The notes under the pieces: model-generated
Database searches by the model: none
What the model was told of the DNA's origin: nothing
The model's input: the letters and a program-made list of their open reading frames with translations, nothing else
From: Neoceratodus forsteri
Taxonomy: Eukaryota; Chordata; Ceratodontiformes; Ceratodontidae
Reading direction: 5' to 3'
Assembly (NCBI GenBank): GCA_016271365.2
Contig: CM028129.1
Span: 1,011,667,501 to 1,011,731,500, forward strand
Length of the DNA stretch: 64,000 bases
In this document: in pieces, positions 53,350 through 64,000 of the stretch
Numbering within the stretch: the stretch's first letter is position 1
Layout of the letters: each line of letters opens with the position of its first letter
Translations under genes and position numbers: made by a program

Positions 53350-56300
53350 CAAATAAGTTTGGTCTACCAAGAAGGGTGGAAATGCACTGTGACACAAGAG
53401 GAGTATCAGCAATGCCTAGTGGTGGGTAGCATGAGACTCAGAGGTTGAATTGAAATGGGTACTGACTTGTTCATGGATTTAATACCTTATGTCTTATAAG
53501 GTGGCCATTTTAGTTAAGAAAGGGCTCAGTTTTGAGAGCACTTCTCCATACATAGGCCAACAAGGGAGGATGGTTATGCTGTCTGGGAAAGTGGTTGGTT
53601 GGGTCATCCATTTTGTAAATGTTTATAGTCCTACAATACCCATGTTGGTGTTTTTCTGGACAGTGATGGGTAAAATGGTGAAGCTCCTGGCAGGTCAAGT
53701 CATACTTAGGAGGACTGGAACTACATTGAAACCCCCCACCTAGGTAGATCAGCAGGATCCCAGGCAGGTGGCAAAGGAGGAGCCAGAATTCTAAAGGCAT
53801 TAAGAGAGAAGATGGGACTTGTAGACACCTGGAGAGAAATATACCCCACAGAGAAAGAACACTCCTTCTATTCTTACACCCAAAATAGTTATTCTAGGCA
53901 GGATATACACACAAAAAGACTGGGGTTACATGATTCAGGATACTCAGATATATCCCATATACCTTTCTGACCACTCTAAAATTAGTGTCATAATTTCTCT
54001 GGGGCCCTCAGACAAGGTCTTACTTTGGAGACTGAATGTAGCCCTCCGGAATGATGACATGTATATTAAAAAAACAAAAAAAAATATGCCGTTAAAAATT
54101 ACACAATAGAAAACAGGGGGAAGTATCCAAATTTAAGTACATCTTGGATGACTTAAAAGCAGTTCTTAGCAGAGAAGTGACTGCTTATGCAAATCGCAAG
54201 AAGAAGCTGTCTTGGCTCACTCAACAAAACTTAGAAGTCAAAATCAAAGAGCTAGAGATTAGACACCAAAGAGACAGACAACCGGGACACTTAGAAAGAA
54301 TTAAGAAACAAACAACATTTAGAAGCAATACTCACAAGAAAAATAGAAAATGCTTTATGTTTTATGGCTGAGAGTTACTGTGAATCCAACAATAGAGTGG
54401 CTAGACTCTTAGCTTACTGCTTCTGCAAACAAGCAGCTGATAGATATATCTCTCAAATAAAGACTCTCCAAGGTACACCCCAGATAGAAATGAAGCCCAG
54501 CATCATAGTGAATGTATTCAGATCCTTTTATGCCAGTCTTTACTGCCAGGAGGTAATGCCAGATAAGCAAAACAGAATTAACCAGTTTTTTTTTTTTTGC
54601 AAACAGAACTCCCAGAAAAGTAGGCCAATGAACTAGATAAACCGTTTTCACCTGAGGAACTGCAGGGGGTAATTAAACATCTAAACAACAACAACAAGGC
54701 TAAAGACTTCGACAGGTACATCACAGAATACTATATGGACTTTAGTGAGGAGCTTGCCCCTCTATTGGCACAAATGTGCAATGAGTGTCACATAGAGGGA
54801 GAGATCCCAGACAGTTGGAGAGGGAGGCCTTAATAACGGTTAACCCCAAACCCGGAAAGGATACCACAGAATGTGACTGATATCATCCAGCCACTCTGTT
54901 AAACCAAAATGCAAAAATATTTACTAACGCAATCACCAACTGCCTGCAGGGAGTAATCTCAGGCCTGGTACATTTGGACCAGTCTGGGTTTATTCCAGGA
55001 AGGCATCTGCATGACAATGTTAGAAGACTCTAAACTGTCATGGCTCACACACATAGTCACTCAGGGGTGTCCCAGAAGGTGGTGGTAACATTTAGTGCTG
55101 AGAAAGCATTCAGTCACCTTAACTGAGACTTCCTGGAAGCAACACTATCCAAGTTCAAATTTGGAGAAACATTTAGAGCTTAGATCAATATCCTCTACTC
55201 TAACCCCACGGCTAGGGCATGCCCTAACAACACTATTTTTGAGCCATTTCAGATCCTGAGAGGAATCAGATAGGGGTGCCCTTCTGGCACTCCTGTTATT
55301 TACCCTGGCTTTAGAACCCCTAGCCATAACTCTCCTGATCTTAAGGGAATACAGGTTGGAGAGGAAGAGACTCATGTCTCATACACAGACAACACCCAGC
55401 TGTTCATACAAGACCCCATCCAAATGTTACCCACGGTTTTGGATATAATACAAGAATATGGCCATATTTCAGGATTCAAAATTAACACAGATAAATTTGA
55501 AGTAACGCTCATAGGGGATTCCCTGACTCAAGGCCTTAAGGGAATCAATAAATTCAGATGGGCAACTAAAAGCTTTAGATATCTGGGAGTTCAAATAACA
55601 GCAGACCTCAGCTAGCTTTATCAGGCAAATTACTGAAAGCTAATCTCTGAAACTCAGGATAACTGTAGTAGATTGGTAGTTCGGCCACTTTCCACAACAG
55701 GATGGGTTAAGACAGTTAGAATGGATATCTTTCTGAGGTTGATCTTCCTTTTTGACACTCTCCCTATTTGAATTCCAAAGTCTACATGGAAAACTTTTAA
55801 TACCATGTTGTCCAAATTCATATTGTGGGAACCTAGACTAAGGTGAAACAACAATCACTTTTGATAAAGGAGAAGGAGATTTAGGGGTTCTGGATCTCAA
55901 TGTTTATTACCAAGCAGCTCAGCTCCAGTATATCCTGCCACATCTTGGGGGTGGCAATCACAGCTAAGGTGGTAACTATGGAACAGGCAGATTTGAAGAC
56001 ACAGCAGTTACAAGATCTACTTTTTAACAAAATAGAAAGACATGCTGTTGAGGGGATCACAGCCCCTGGCTATGAACCCCACTTACTATTCAGGATGAAG
56101 TTTTGAAGAAAGAGGGCCTTTCAAGTGGCTTTAGTGGGATGACCAGAATCGGGTCATGTAGAGACTTTTTACCAAGCAAAATAAACCCAGTATATGCTAG
56201 GTGAGAGCAGGTTATACTGAAGAGGATTGAAAACTTATTTGAGCTAAACTCAGCAGGTTCCTTCCAACAGTTACAGTGAAAATTTGGCATCCCATGAAGG

Positions 56301-56754
56301 GAATTTTATTGTTACTTGCAACTGAGACACTGCCTGTCTACCAAACACAGGGAAACATTACTACAACAGGAGGGGACTCACCCCTTATTCCTTATTTGTA
56401 GAACTGCAGTGGAGGGAGGTTTGGGGCCCAAAATTATTTCTAGGCTTTACAGAATCTGCAGAAACAATAACGTAAATCCGAGAGGGTCCATCCAACACAG
56501 GTGGAAGGCTGAAATTGGTATTCCTATACCTGACAAAGCACTGGACCAAATTTGGGAGCTGACAAGTCAAACCCAGCCTCACCAATGTGCTGGGAATTTT
56601 GATGGCAAGTGGTCTCAAGGTTCTTCAAAGTGCCAGCTATTACAAAGGCATGTGGAAGTTATCCCTCTGACAGATGTTGGAGAGGATATGGACAGCTAGG
56701 TAGTAATGAATGTACCTTTTGGGGCTGCCCTAAGTTAACAAACTATTGGGGTCA
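53350..56754 (+). pseudogene. L1 #3 ORF2 (endonuclease and reverse transcriptase), broken
   Basis: Endonuclease: VAILVKKGLSFESTSPYIGQ and VIHFVNVYSPT (53489-53640), then a GG.WN-like remnant and VDTWREIYPTEKEHSFYS (53820-53870). Reverse transcriptase: NPKPGKDTTECD (54850), LDQSGFIPGRHLHDNV (54975-55020), palm motif A here SAEKAFSHLN where the family has DAEKAFD, GCPSGTPVI, and the catalytic box SYTDNTQLF where YADD is expected. Both palm motifs have lost catalytic aspartates. The C-terminal domain continues to CTFWGCPKLTNYWGHI at about 56720-56750, where the CR1 inserted, and resumes at 60105. Confidence 0.82.
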
Positions 56755-56940
56755 CATAATAGAATTATAGTAACATAGACAATGACAGCAGAAAAAGACC
56801 ATAGGTCCATCCAGTGTGCCCAAGTTCCCTATAATCCCTGGAACCTACTGTTCCTCCAAGGTACTAACCCTCCTCATCCTCTCTCTAGTCTCCTCCTTGG
56901 TCCTGTCGCCCCTGGTAACCACTGTTCCCTTCATTATGTC

Positions 56941-57480
56941 CTAGCTCTGCTTGAATCCCCTGACTGTTTCTTCTCCCATCACTTCCGCTGACAGATTGTT
57001 CGATGATTCCACTACCGTTTCCTTAAAGTAGTACTTCCTCACATCTCTCCTGAACCTACCACCTGTTAATTTCCATTCATGTCCACATGACAGCGAATTA
57101 GTATTTAGGCTAAATATTTCCCCACTGTTCACTTTGTTAATTCCTTTAAGGAACTTGAAGGTCTCTATCATATCTCCATTCTCCCTTCTGGTCAACAACG
57201 AGTACATATTTAATGCCTTGAGGTGCTCCTCATAGGATCTGCCCTGCTGGCCCTGAATAATTTTTTCTACTCTGTGTTGCACTATCTTCATCCTATTGTT
57301 ATCTTTTTTGAGGTGGGGACTCCAGAACTGGGTGCAGTACTCTAGGTGAGACCTCACCAGGGATCTATAGAGAGGAAGTATTGTTTATTTTCTTCCGCTA
57401 TCAATACCCTTACCTATACATCCCAACATCCTGTTAGCCTTGCTATAGGCTTTGTTGCACAAACTTGATTGCTTAAAGAG
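56941..57480 (-). pseudogene. CR1 reverse transcriptase, C-terminal part
   Basis: Read on the minus strand: CNKAYSKANRMLGCIGKG, then RSLVRSHLEYCTQFWSPHLK, RVEKIIQGQQGRSYEEHLKA, LLTRRENGDMIETFKFLKGI and, near the end, RFRRDVRKYYFKETVVESSN. These are the thumb and C-terminal blocks of CR1. 138 codons from 57357 to 56941 are open. The catalytic palm is in the other half, to the right of the 1.9-kb insert. Confidence 0.88.
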
Positions 57481-57487
57481 TAACTCT

Positions 57488-59390
57488 CTGTTATAATAAA
57501 AAGCTTAAAAACTAAAGATTTACACCAGTTACATTTTAACTTTGTTGTTTTCTAGTTATTTGTTATTTTCTCTACTTTCCTCTCCTGTTGGTCTACTACA
57601 TATTGTAGATAATGTAGCAGTTATTTCACCAAATCTTTCAAAATGTATCTGACTATCCTCTGCTAAACAAACAGTTGCTATTTGTGACATCAGAGTCTGT
57701 TGTCATGAGGCATTCTATAAAGCCATAAACAAAGGCACTATGAGGTTAACAGGGGAGAGATGTCACAAGCCCACTCCTGTGGGATGGAATTCCCTTGGCT
57801 ACAGTGAATCCCTTTGTGATCAGGGTCAGGGATACCTCTCCTCTGTCCTTTCAGTGTGCTCACTGTTTCACAACTGAACATATGCCAGAGGATCCCAAGG
57901 CTCCCTCTCTCCATGCGAGGGGGTGCAAAATACAGTCTTGAGTCTGTGTTCCTGGAAAAGAACCCTCTCAGGCACTGCACAATGAAACAGAAAAGCCACA
58001 GATGTATATAGTCCTTTGGGAGATGCTCTATACACCCTATTTTGTGTCTTTTCAAGAAATGCAGAGATCAGTTCAAACCCCCACAGACTTCTCTTGAGAC
58101 CTTTCATATACTTCCACTTCTTGCATCCACAGAGTCCCTTGTGGTACTTTACTTTGGTAGTATATGGCCCTTAGCAGTCAAACAAGCGTAATATAGTTTG
58201 AACAACCATTCCCAAGAAACACACACAAAAGACAATGGCAGAATTATCTTAAAATAAGCCAAAGGCTTTATTAATTAATAAATGCAGTAAATAACCTAAA
58301 GACAGATCATTTTAGACACTGGTTACAAGCTATTGAAAAGAAAATGGAAATATACAATAAAACCTAAACTGTGAAATTCTGGTTTTAAAATTCTACCTTA
58401 AATCCTTGGTTGCTGAATTTGAAGTGCAAAGTGTCCTTAGAAAAGTAGTTGCATATCTTGGCTCTTGGTCCAGTAGAATTCTTGAAAAGAAAATGTCTCT
58501 GCTCTCTTAGCAAGACAGGGTCCCAAGTTCAATGTTCTAGCACCAAAGTCAAAGGGTAAAATGGCAAAAGGCTGCAGACAGAAGCAGAAGAGCAAAAAGC
58601 TCCGATAACCTTCTGCACCCTTGTTTTAAGGGTTTCCAAAAGGGCAGGTCCAGGAGATACTGGCTTGCCCTGTGGTTGACTAGCATTTCATCTCCACGGC
58701 TATGCAACCAATCAGCTTTTAATATGTTATTACAAAAAAGAAAACAAATGTTCATCTCTGAATAGGAGAGCAAACCAGTTCCAAACAGACTGAATTCTAG
58801 GAGCAGATCCACCCCCAAAAAATAGCTGCAATCAAGCTAAACTGAGCACAGCAATTCCCCCAAATGCTAGTTCATTTAGCTGCAATTAGAGTACCTCAGA
58901 GAAGTCCTCTCAAGACAAAAGGTCCCCAGACATCCCGGCTCCTCTAGATGCTATGGGCTATTCAGACACAAATGGATATGCCTGCTTCCAGCTCTGCTTA
59001 GTTATTCTTTGGTCTCCTTTTAAATGATTTAATCAAAATCTAGTCCCTGAATAAGCAGCTAACAGTTTCTCTGCCAAGTAACAAGAAACTACATCATTTG
59101 TGGGCCCATGACTTTCTTTGTACCCATGATACCTTGCAAGTTACAATGGGCCACCATGGGTATCTATGATATTATTACACACATAAACTAACATAAAATA
59201 TGATTAGAACAATACAGTATGGCCTTATCTTGCCACAAGAGGCACATGTTTTCAAGTGTTTTCTATACAGACTTTTTAGATGGACTACCAAGACATGCTG
59301 TAAATCTTAGAAAGGAACATTGAAAATGAAAAAAAATGCATTCTCTAGCAAATTGTAACAGCTGAAGCATCTTATTTCTGAAAGCACATG
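57488..59390. mobile_element. Unclassified 1.9-kb insert inside the CR1
   Basis: The CR1 reading is interrupted here. The flanks share an imperfect 12-bp repeat (AAGAGTAACTCT at 57476-57487, AAGAGTTGCTCT at 59400-59411), possibly extending left through GCTTA. The insert has no transposase, polymerase or gag frame. Near the left end lies TGTTATAA and near the right TTGTAACA (about 59357-59364), the TG...CA ends of an LTR, but their flanks do not match each other. Long solo LTR or non-autonomous DNA transposon are both possible. Confidence 0.5.
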
Positions 59391-59399
59391 CTTAACTGA

Positions 59400-60104
59400 A
59401 GAGTTGCTCTTTAAGTGAGTTGCTGATTATAACTCCCAGATCTTGTTCCTCGGCTGTAGTGCTAAGTCTCTCTCCTCTCATCCAGTACTCTGTCTTGGGG
59501 TTCTTTTTCCCTAGGTGCATTGCCTTGCACTTTCTAGCATTTAATTTTTACTGCCAGACTTTTGACCACACGTTTAGCTTTTGTAGGTCTCTCTGCATTT
59601 CCCTTATGCTGCCATCATTATCCACCCTCCCACATAGTTTTGTGTCATCTGTGAAGAGACACAACCTGCCCTGGATTTCTTCTCCAAGGTCACTAATGAA
59701 CTTGTTGAAGAGGACAGACCCAGGACAGATCCCTGTGAAACCCTGATCATAACTTCCCTCTCCTATGATTTAACCCCATTGACCACCACCCTTTGCTGCC
59801 TCCCCTCTAGCCAGTTACCCACCCAGTTCACTATGGGTTTAGCTGCACCCAGGTCTTCCATCTTCTTGAGCAATTGCTTATGAGGTACTGAGTCAAAAGC
59901 CTTACTGAAGTCAAAGTAGAGCAGATCCACAGCATGGCCCTTGTCTAATTCCTTTGTCACCCATTCAAAGAAAACTTTCAGGTTAGTCTGACAAGATCTT
60001 TCTGCCATGAAACCATGTTGTTTACTATCCTGGATCCTGTTGCTCTCCAGGTAGTCTATGCGGTCCTCTTTGATCAGTGATTCCATTAGCTTCCCTGCTA
60101 TATA
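59400..60104 (-). pseudogene. CR1 reverse transcriptase, palm part
   Basis: Read on the minus strand from 60086: MESLIKEDRIDYLESNRIQD, KQHGFMAERSCQTNLKVFFE, AVDLLYFDFSKAFDSVPHKQ (motif A, Asp kept), NWLEGRQQRVVVNGVKS, a stop near 59766, then QGSVLGPVLFNKFISDLGEE-like sequence with frameshifts, and LCLFTDDTKLCGRVDND, where the usual FADD reads FTDD (both aspartates kept). It ends at KEQLFS where the insert at 57488-59390 interrupts it. Confidence 0.87.
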
Positions 60105-60854
60105 ACATGAGAATAATTCTAGATACCCTTATCCCTAACATATGCCAAAACTTAATAATGGGCCAGTCAGCAGGGGTCACCACTAAAAGGGGCAAATACC
60201 TATAAATTATATTCATAGCAGCAGCCACAAAGAATGTAACTCAGCAATGGCTGACAAGGGCAGTTCCAGAACAATCTCGTTGGCTGACTACGTGGGTCTC
60301 AAATTAAGGAAATGGAAAAGATTATGACTCTACTCTGCCAGCAAAAAGATACATTTACAGTAAAGTAGCTCCCATTTATGGGGTTCATTTGTGTGAGAGA
60401 GAGAGAGAGGGTCTTACTATTCTCAAGGGTCTAGCTCAAGATACCAGGTAAAGGTGGAAGAGGTTCATTAGTCATTTTGCCATATATAACACCTGAAGGT
60501 TGAAAAAGCTGAGAGCCACAGTTGAATCCAGGCAAAAAAGTCCAGTCACACCCCCTACTCAAAAAGTCTTATGATTTTAGGCATTAATCAAAGCACTCAC
60601 ACTTTCCTTTTTTGGTTTTGTAAACTGATTGTAATGTCTCTTAGCATAGTCTGTCTTTTTAATTTATTTTTAAATAAGTATTTTAATACTAGCATCAAAT
60701 GCAGTGCGATATAGATGCATTCTCAGTAAGTATCCATGGGGAAGTCTGCATACTATGAACTTTAGTGTGCATTGTGTTGTAATGTTGTATTCATTTTGTT
60801 ATATGTTTGTACGTTCTATTGAAAATATCAATACAACTGCAATTTCAAAAAAAG
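60105..60854 (+). pseudogene. L1 #3 ORF2 C-terminus and 3' tail, after the CR1
   Basis: The L1 frame resumes as IILDTLIPNICQNLIMGQ, then IFIAAATKNVTQQWLTRAV and PEQSRWLTTWVSN, the alanine/lysine-rich end block of L1 ORF2. The 3' UTR has TATCAATACAACTGCAATTTC and a short A run directly before the right TSD. Confidence 0.82.
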
Positions 60855-60868
60855 GGATGACAAACAGG
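60855..60868 (+). repeat. Target-site duplication of L1 #3, right
   Basis: GGATGACAAACAGG, identical to 51684-51697. Confidence 0.88.
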
Positions 60869-61149
60869 CATATGTTATGTGTACAGTCCCAATTGTAAAA
60901 TATTTTTTTTGAGCCATTTTTTTATCAGCAGGCCTGAATTGATTGTTAGGTATAAAGTAAGATTCTGCTCAGAACATTATGGAGCTGGAGTGGAAATATC
61001 CATTGTTCTCTGAGTTGGAGTGGAAATAAATAATTTATTTTCAATCCAGCTCCCCTGCCCACGAAAATAAATGCATTTATTTGTGATTTTATACCATCTG
61101 GCATTGTGCATCTACAGATAGCTAGCTAGCTAGCTAGATAGTTAACAGG
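60869..61149. other. Unassigned linker with a small foldback
   Basis: GGAGCTGGAGTGGAAATA at about 60980 and 61012 opposite TTTTCAATCCAGCTCC at 61048-61063 forms a small foldback; a (TAGC)n run lies at 61119-61135. No gene seen. Confidence 0.5.
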
Positions 61150-61303
61150 CATGGCATTGCCTGACTGAAGATATCATAGTTATTTTCATTAGAGGCCAAT
61201 CATACTGTGACATTTTATGAGTGGTGGAACCACAAGTGAGGTATCTAATATCATTGGCCTTGAATGAAGATAAATATGATATCTTCAGTCAGACCATGTC
61301 ATG
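61150..61303. repeat. Foldback with 51-bp arms
   Basis: The left arm (61150-61200) contains CTGACTGAAGATATCATA and the right arm (61253-61303) TATGATATCTTCAGTCAG; the outer ends CATGGCATTG and CCATGTCATG also pair. The loop is 52 nt. Confidence 0.88.
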
Positions 61304-62039
61304 TTCTGTTTATACAGATATATGGTTTGAGATCATTATGATTGGGAATGCGTAAAAGGACTTGTGCATTATGTTATTCTTATGTCTTTCCTTGTTGCAC
61401 TATGTCATAGTGCAGCTGCAAGGAGAAGTGAGCTGGATGTCACATCCACCTAGGGACAAATGACCTGGTTGAGAATAGGATCAGAGCAGTGCAATAGGAG
61501 TTTGTGGAGTTGGGGAGGGGCCTTACACAAGTAGCACACATGTAACTTTCTTGGAAGTGCTGCCTGTCTATAGCACGGAGTAGGCTAGGGAACTCCACAC
61601 CATGGGATTCAATGACTGGTTGAAAAACTGGTGCAGAACTCAGGGATTTGGCTTCATTTGGGACTTGGGCTCCACTTGGAGGGATGCAGGCCTATACTGG
61701 CATGATGGTCTGCATCTATTCAGGTGGGGAACCAGGATCCCAGGTGATAGGTTTTAATGCTTCATTGGCAATCATTTAAACTAGCCAAGGGGTGAGGCAC
61801 TGAAAAGGAGAAGGGAAATCCTAGCCCCTCCCAAAAAAACAGAGTAGTTAGTGAGGTAAACACCAAGATAGAGCAGTCCATAGGGAAAAGGGCATGGGTA
61901 AATGGAGAAAAAGACAAAGGCAGTAAGGACAGGAGTGGGGCAAAAAGAAATAAAGTCATAAAATATGGAGGGTAATGAGTACCAATGCCCATAGTTTAGG
62001 TAGAAAGCTCCCTGAAATGGTGGCCTTGATGTAAGAGGG

Positions 62040-62600
62040 ATGCCTGGATATTGTGGCAGTCACAGAAACATGGCACACAGAGAACCATGACTGGGATGCC
62101 AACATACCAGGGCACACACTCCATAGGAGGGACAGGGAGGGAAGAAGAAGAGGAGGAGGAGTAGCTCTCTATGTAAGGGAAGGGATCAAAGCAACAGAAC
62201 TAAAGAATAAACAGGGAGGGCAGGAGGCACTGAGGGTCACCCTGGAGACTGGAAATGGCACCACAGTCTGCACAGGGTTTGTATACAGACCCCCATCTCA
62301 GGGGAGGAAATGGAGAAGGAAATGATAGAAAGCATCCTTAGGATGGCAGAGAAAGGGGAGATATTGCTGATGGGAGACCTGAATATGCCAGATGCTAACT
62401 GGAGCACCTTTGTTGCAGCCACATCCAAGAGCAGAGCCATTCTCGATGCCCTACAGGGGCCATGCCTCAGACAGCTAGTTTTGGAACCCACTCGGGAGGG
62501 AGCAATCTTACACCTGGTACTCTCTAATGGGAACAGAGAGAAGATCTCTAATTTTGAAATGGGCAGCCATCTGGGAACAAGCAACCACCAAACAGTGTGA
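62040..62600 (+). pseudogene. CR1 endonuclease domain
   Basis: This apurinic-like endonuclease would nick the target DNA for insertion. 62053-62325 has AVTETWHTENHDWDANIPGH, RRDREGRRRGGGVALYVREG, then GNGTTVCTGFVYRPPSQ. A frameshift near 62310 leads into 62310-62600: MGDLNMPDANWSTFVAATS, PTREGAILHLVLSN and LGTSNHQTV. The last block has SNH, the catalytic histidine motif (usually SDH). Only one frameshift is needed, so decay is slight. Confidence 0.87.
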
Positions 62601-62915
62601 TTCACGATAAACTTAGCTGTAGAGTCAAGCCATACAAAAGTGAAGGTACTGGACTTCAGGAGGGCTGATTTTGTCAAAATGAGAGTGCTTCAGAAAAGCA
62701 CTAGCAAACAGGCAAGAAGGTGGGGTAGAGCAACAATGGGAAAATATCAAAACCGCCATCACAGAGGCAACAAGCCTTTGTGTGAAGCAAATAAACAAAT
62801 CAGAATGAAAGAAAAAAACACTATGGTTCTCAGAAGAAGTGGCAGGGAAGGTTAGGGAGAAAAAAATAGCATTCAGTAAGTATAAGGAAACACAGAAGGA
62901 GCAGGCCAGAGAACT

Positions 62916-64000
62916 GTGTGGAAGGAAGTGGGGAAGGCAGTCAGAATAGCAAAGGCCCAAACTGAGGAAAATATAGCCAACTCGGTTAAGAAGGGGGATA
63001 AACCCTTTTATAGGTACATTAGGGAGCAAAGAAAGACTAAGGCAGGGATACCAAGGCTGAATAAAGAGGAAGGTGGTTGGGCAGACAGCGACAGTGAAAA
63101 AGCAGGGATACTGAACAAATACTTTTGCTCAGTATTCACGATGGAAGAGCAGGGGGAGATACCTAATCCAGTCAATAGAAGCACTCTAGATGAGGGGTTA
63201 ATATTAGTCCTTTCACAGAAGAAAGGGTTCTGAAATAACTCTTAAAACTGAAGGTGGATGACGCAATGGGGCCTGATGAGATTCACCCCAGAATTCTAAA
63301 AGAACTAAGGGAAGAACTAGTAAAGCCACAGACTACCCTTTTTAATAAATCATGGGAGGATGGTGTGGTACCTGAGGATTGGAGGAGGGCGGATGTGATT
63401 TCCTTCACAAAAGTGAGACCAAGACAGAGGCAGGACACTATAGACCTGTCAGTTTTACCTCAGTGGTAGGGAAAATGATGGAATCACTTCTGAAGGAAAG
63501 AATTGTTGAGTACCGAGAGGTCAGTGGGGTACAGGACCCAAGACAGCATGGATTCACAGCAGGAAAGTCATGTCAGACAAATCTAATTGATTTCTTTGAC
63601 TGAGTGACCAAAGTAGTAGACCAGGGAAGGGCTGTGGACATGGCCTACCTAGACTTTAGCAAGGCATTTGACACAGTCCCGCACAAAAGATTAATAAACA
63701 AATTAACCAGCCTGGGAGTGGGTCCCAGAGTGGTAGCCTTGGTAAAACACTGGCTGGACAACAGGACACAGTGGGTAATAGTAAATGGAGTCCACAGTGA
63801 AGAAAGGGGAATTACTAGTGGGGTACCACACAGTTCAGTACTGGGGCCAGTCCTTTTTAATGTCTTTATAAGTGACATTGCAGAGGAACTGAAAGGAAAA
63901 GTATGTCTCTTTGCAGATGATGCAAAGATCTGCAACAGGGTTGATACACAAGATGGAGTGGAAAGGATGAGAAGGGACTTGGCAAGGTTGGAGGAATGGT
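62916..64000 (+). pseudogene. CR1 reverse transcriptase, partial at window edge
   Basis: The sequence proceeds through KGDKPFYRYIREQRKTKAGI (62992), DDAMGPDEIHPRILKELREE (63257), VPEDWRRADVISFTKV, a frameshift near 63420, DPRQHGFTAGKSCQTNLIDF, one in-frame stop at 63601-63603, AVDMAYLDFSKAFDTVPHKR (motif A intact), VPHSSVLGPVLFNVFISDIA and the catalytic box CLFADDAKIC with FADD intact at 63910-63921. From 63604 to the edge the frame is fully open. Two or three lesions only, so it is the youngest LINE in the window, though still inactive as written. Confidence 0.88.

Larger units (their letters stand above)
56755..60104 (-). mobile_element. CR1 LINE, minus strand, nested in L1 #3
   Basis: Its 3' end is on the left. 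Read on the minus strand it finishes ATGTTACTATAATTCTATTATG, close to the ATTCTRTG octamer typical of CR1 3' ends. It is 5'-truncated inside the reverse transcriptase (right boundary about 60104) and is itself split by an unrelated insert at 57488-59390. The 3' UTR word AGTAACATAGACAATGACAG with AGACCATAGGTCCATCCAGT (plus-strand reading) belongs to the same group of 3' sequences seen in non-mammalian tetrapod CR1s. Confidence 0.85.
51698..60854 (+). mobile_element. Full-length L1 (Tx1-like) #3 with nested insertions
   Basis: Bounded by 14-bp TSDs. It contains a 5' UTR, ORF1 (about 52070-52810), an inter-ORF region with a C run (52970-52980) and ORF2 (about 53350-56750, resuming at about 60105). 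Its 3' tail ends AATTTCAAAAAAA. Removing the CR1 insert leaves about 5.8 kb, the usual length for a complete L1. Both ORFs are broken. Confidence 0.88.
61390..64000 (+). mobile_element. CR1 LINE, plus strand, running off the window
   Basis: A second CR1, better preserved than the minus-strand copy. It covers sequence upstream of the endonuclease (61390-62040), the endonuclease (62040-62600) and the reverse transcriptase (62900 to the edge). The 5' part matches no protein I recognise. It ends outside the window, so its 3' terminus cannot be judged. Confidence 0.88.

Noticed and set aside
57490..59364. Complete LTR delimited by TGTTATAA and TTGTAACA
   Set aside because: The bases flanking these ends do not repeat each other, and the CR1 homology breaks lie slightly outside them; kept only as a possibility in the feature note.
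1..64000. CRISPR arrays, operons or bacterial ribosome binding sites
   Set aside because: The sequence is vertebrate-like. The tandem arrays have diverged units without unique spacers of constant size, and there are no cas genes or prokaryotic gene order.

Overview
The window looks like intergenic or intronic DNA from a large, repeat-rich vertebrate genome. I found no host protein-coding gene I would defend, and no tRNA, rRNA or CRISPR array. The repeat mix (L1 of the Tx1 type, CR1, L2/Rex1-like LINEs, a DIRS-type tyrosine-recombinase retrotransposon, a Crypton-type recombinase, a hAT transposase, several palindromic MITEs) fits an amphibian, perhaps a caecilian, or another large non-mammalian vertebrate genome. 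The clade assignment is inference only. Every mobile-element reading frame except the CR1 at the right edge is broken by stops, frameshifts or lost catalytic residues.

Layout. 1-1.6 kb: LINE reverse transcriptase (L2/Rex1 type). 2.1-2.5 kb: first copy of an unclassified dispersed repeat. 2.6-3.7 kb: L1 ORF1 remnant. 3.9-5.8 kb: L2 LINE carrying a 359-bp retroposon with 12-bp target-site duplications (TSDs). 7.1-13.6 kb: a decayed L1 ORF2 into which a second, 5'-truncated L1 jumped (16-bp TSD). 13.8-14.5 kb: second copy of the dispersed repeat, split by a 287-bp element with terminal inverted repeats. 14.8-15.2 kb: L2 3' end. 16.0-16.4 kb: 208-bp tandem duplication. 19.5-21.3 kb: two related foldback elements and a Harbinger-like MITE. 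21.4-27.2 kb: DIRS element with inverted termini and an internal complementary region. 28.4-29.1 kb: second Harbinger-like MITE.

31-51 kb is the most unusual part. It is packed with palindromes and tandem arrays and contains two collinear copies (32.5-36.2 kb and 40.7-47.7 kb) of one composite repeat. The order is: long foldback (A), ~280-300-bp palindromic monomers, a ~230-bp palindrome, a 70-71-bp exon-like module with conserved splice-site-like edges, an array of small hairpins with changing stems and a recurring loop, palindrome C, and block D. The right copy has three internal palindrome/module/hairpin units, the left copy one. Between them lie a hAT transposase remnant (36.2-37.3 kb) and a Crypton-type recombinase remnant in a strongly A-rich strand (38.0-40.5 kb). 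GATC-rich tandem repeats, a third foldback A and a long hairpin follow at 48-51 kb.

51.7-60.9 kb: an apparently full-length L1 bounded by 14-bp TSDs. It is interrupted by a CR1 on the minus strand, which is itself interrupted by a 1.9-kb unclassified insert, so insertion order can be read directly. 61.4-64.0 kb: a better preserved CR1 on the plus strand running off the window.

The elements do not form an operon or pathway. Their relations are insertion history, probable use of L1 machinery by the retroposon, and probable trans-mobilisation of the short inverted-repeat elements. The composite palindromic repeat and its hairpin arrays are the best candidate here for something undescribed.
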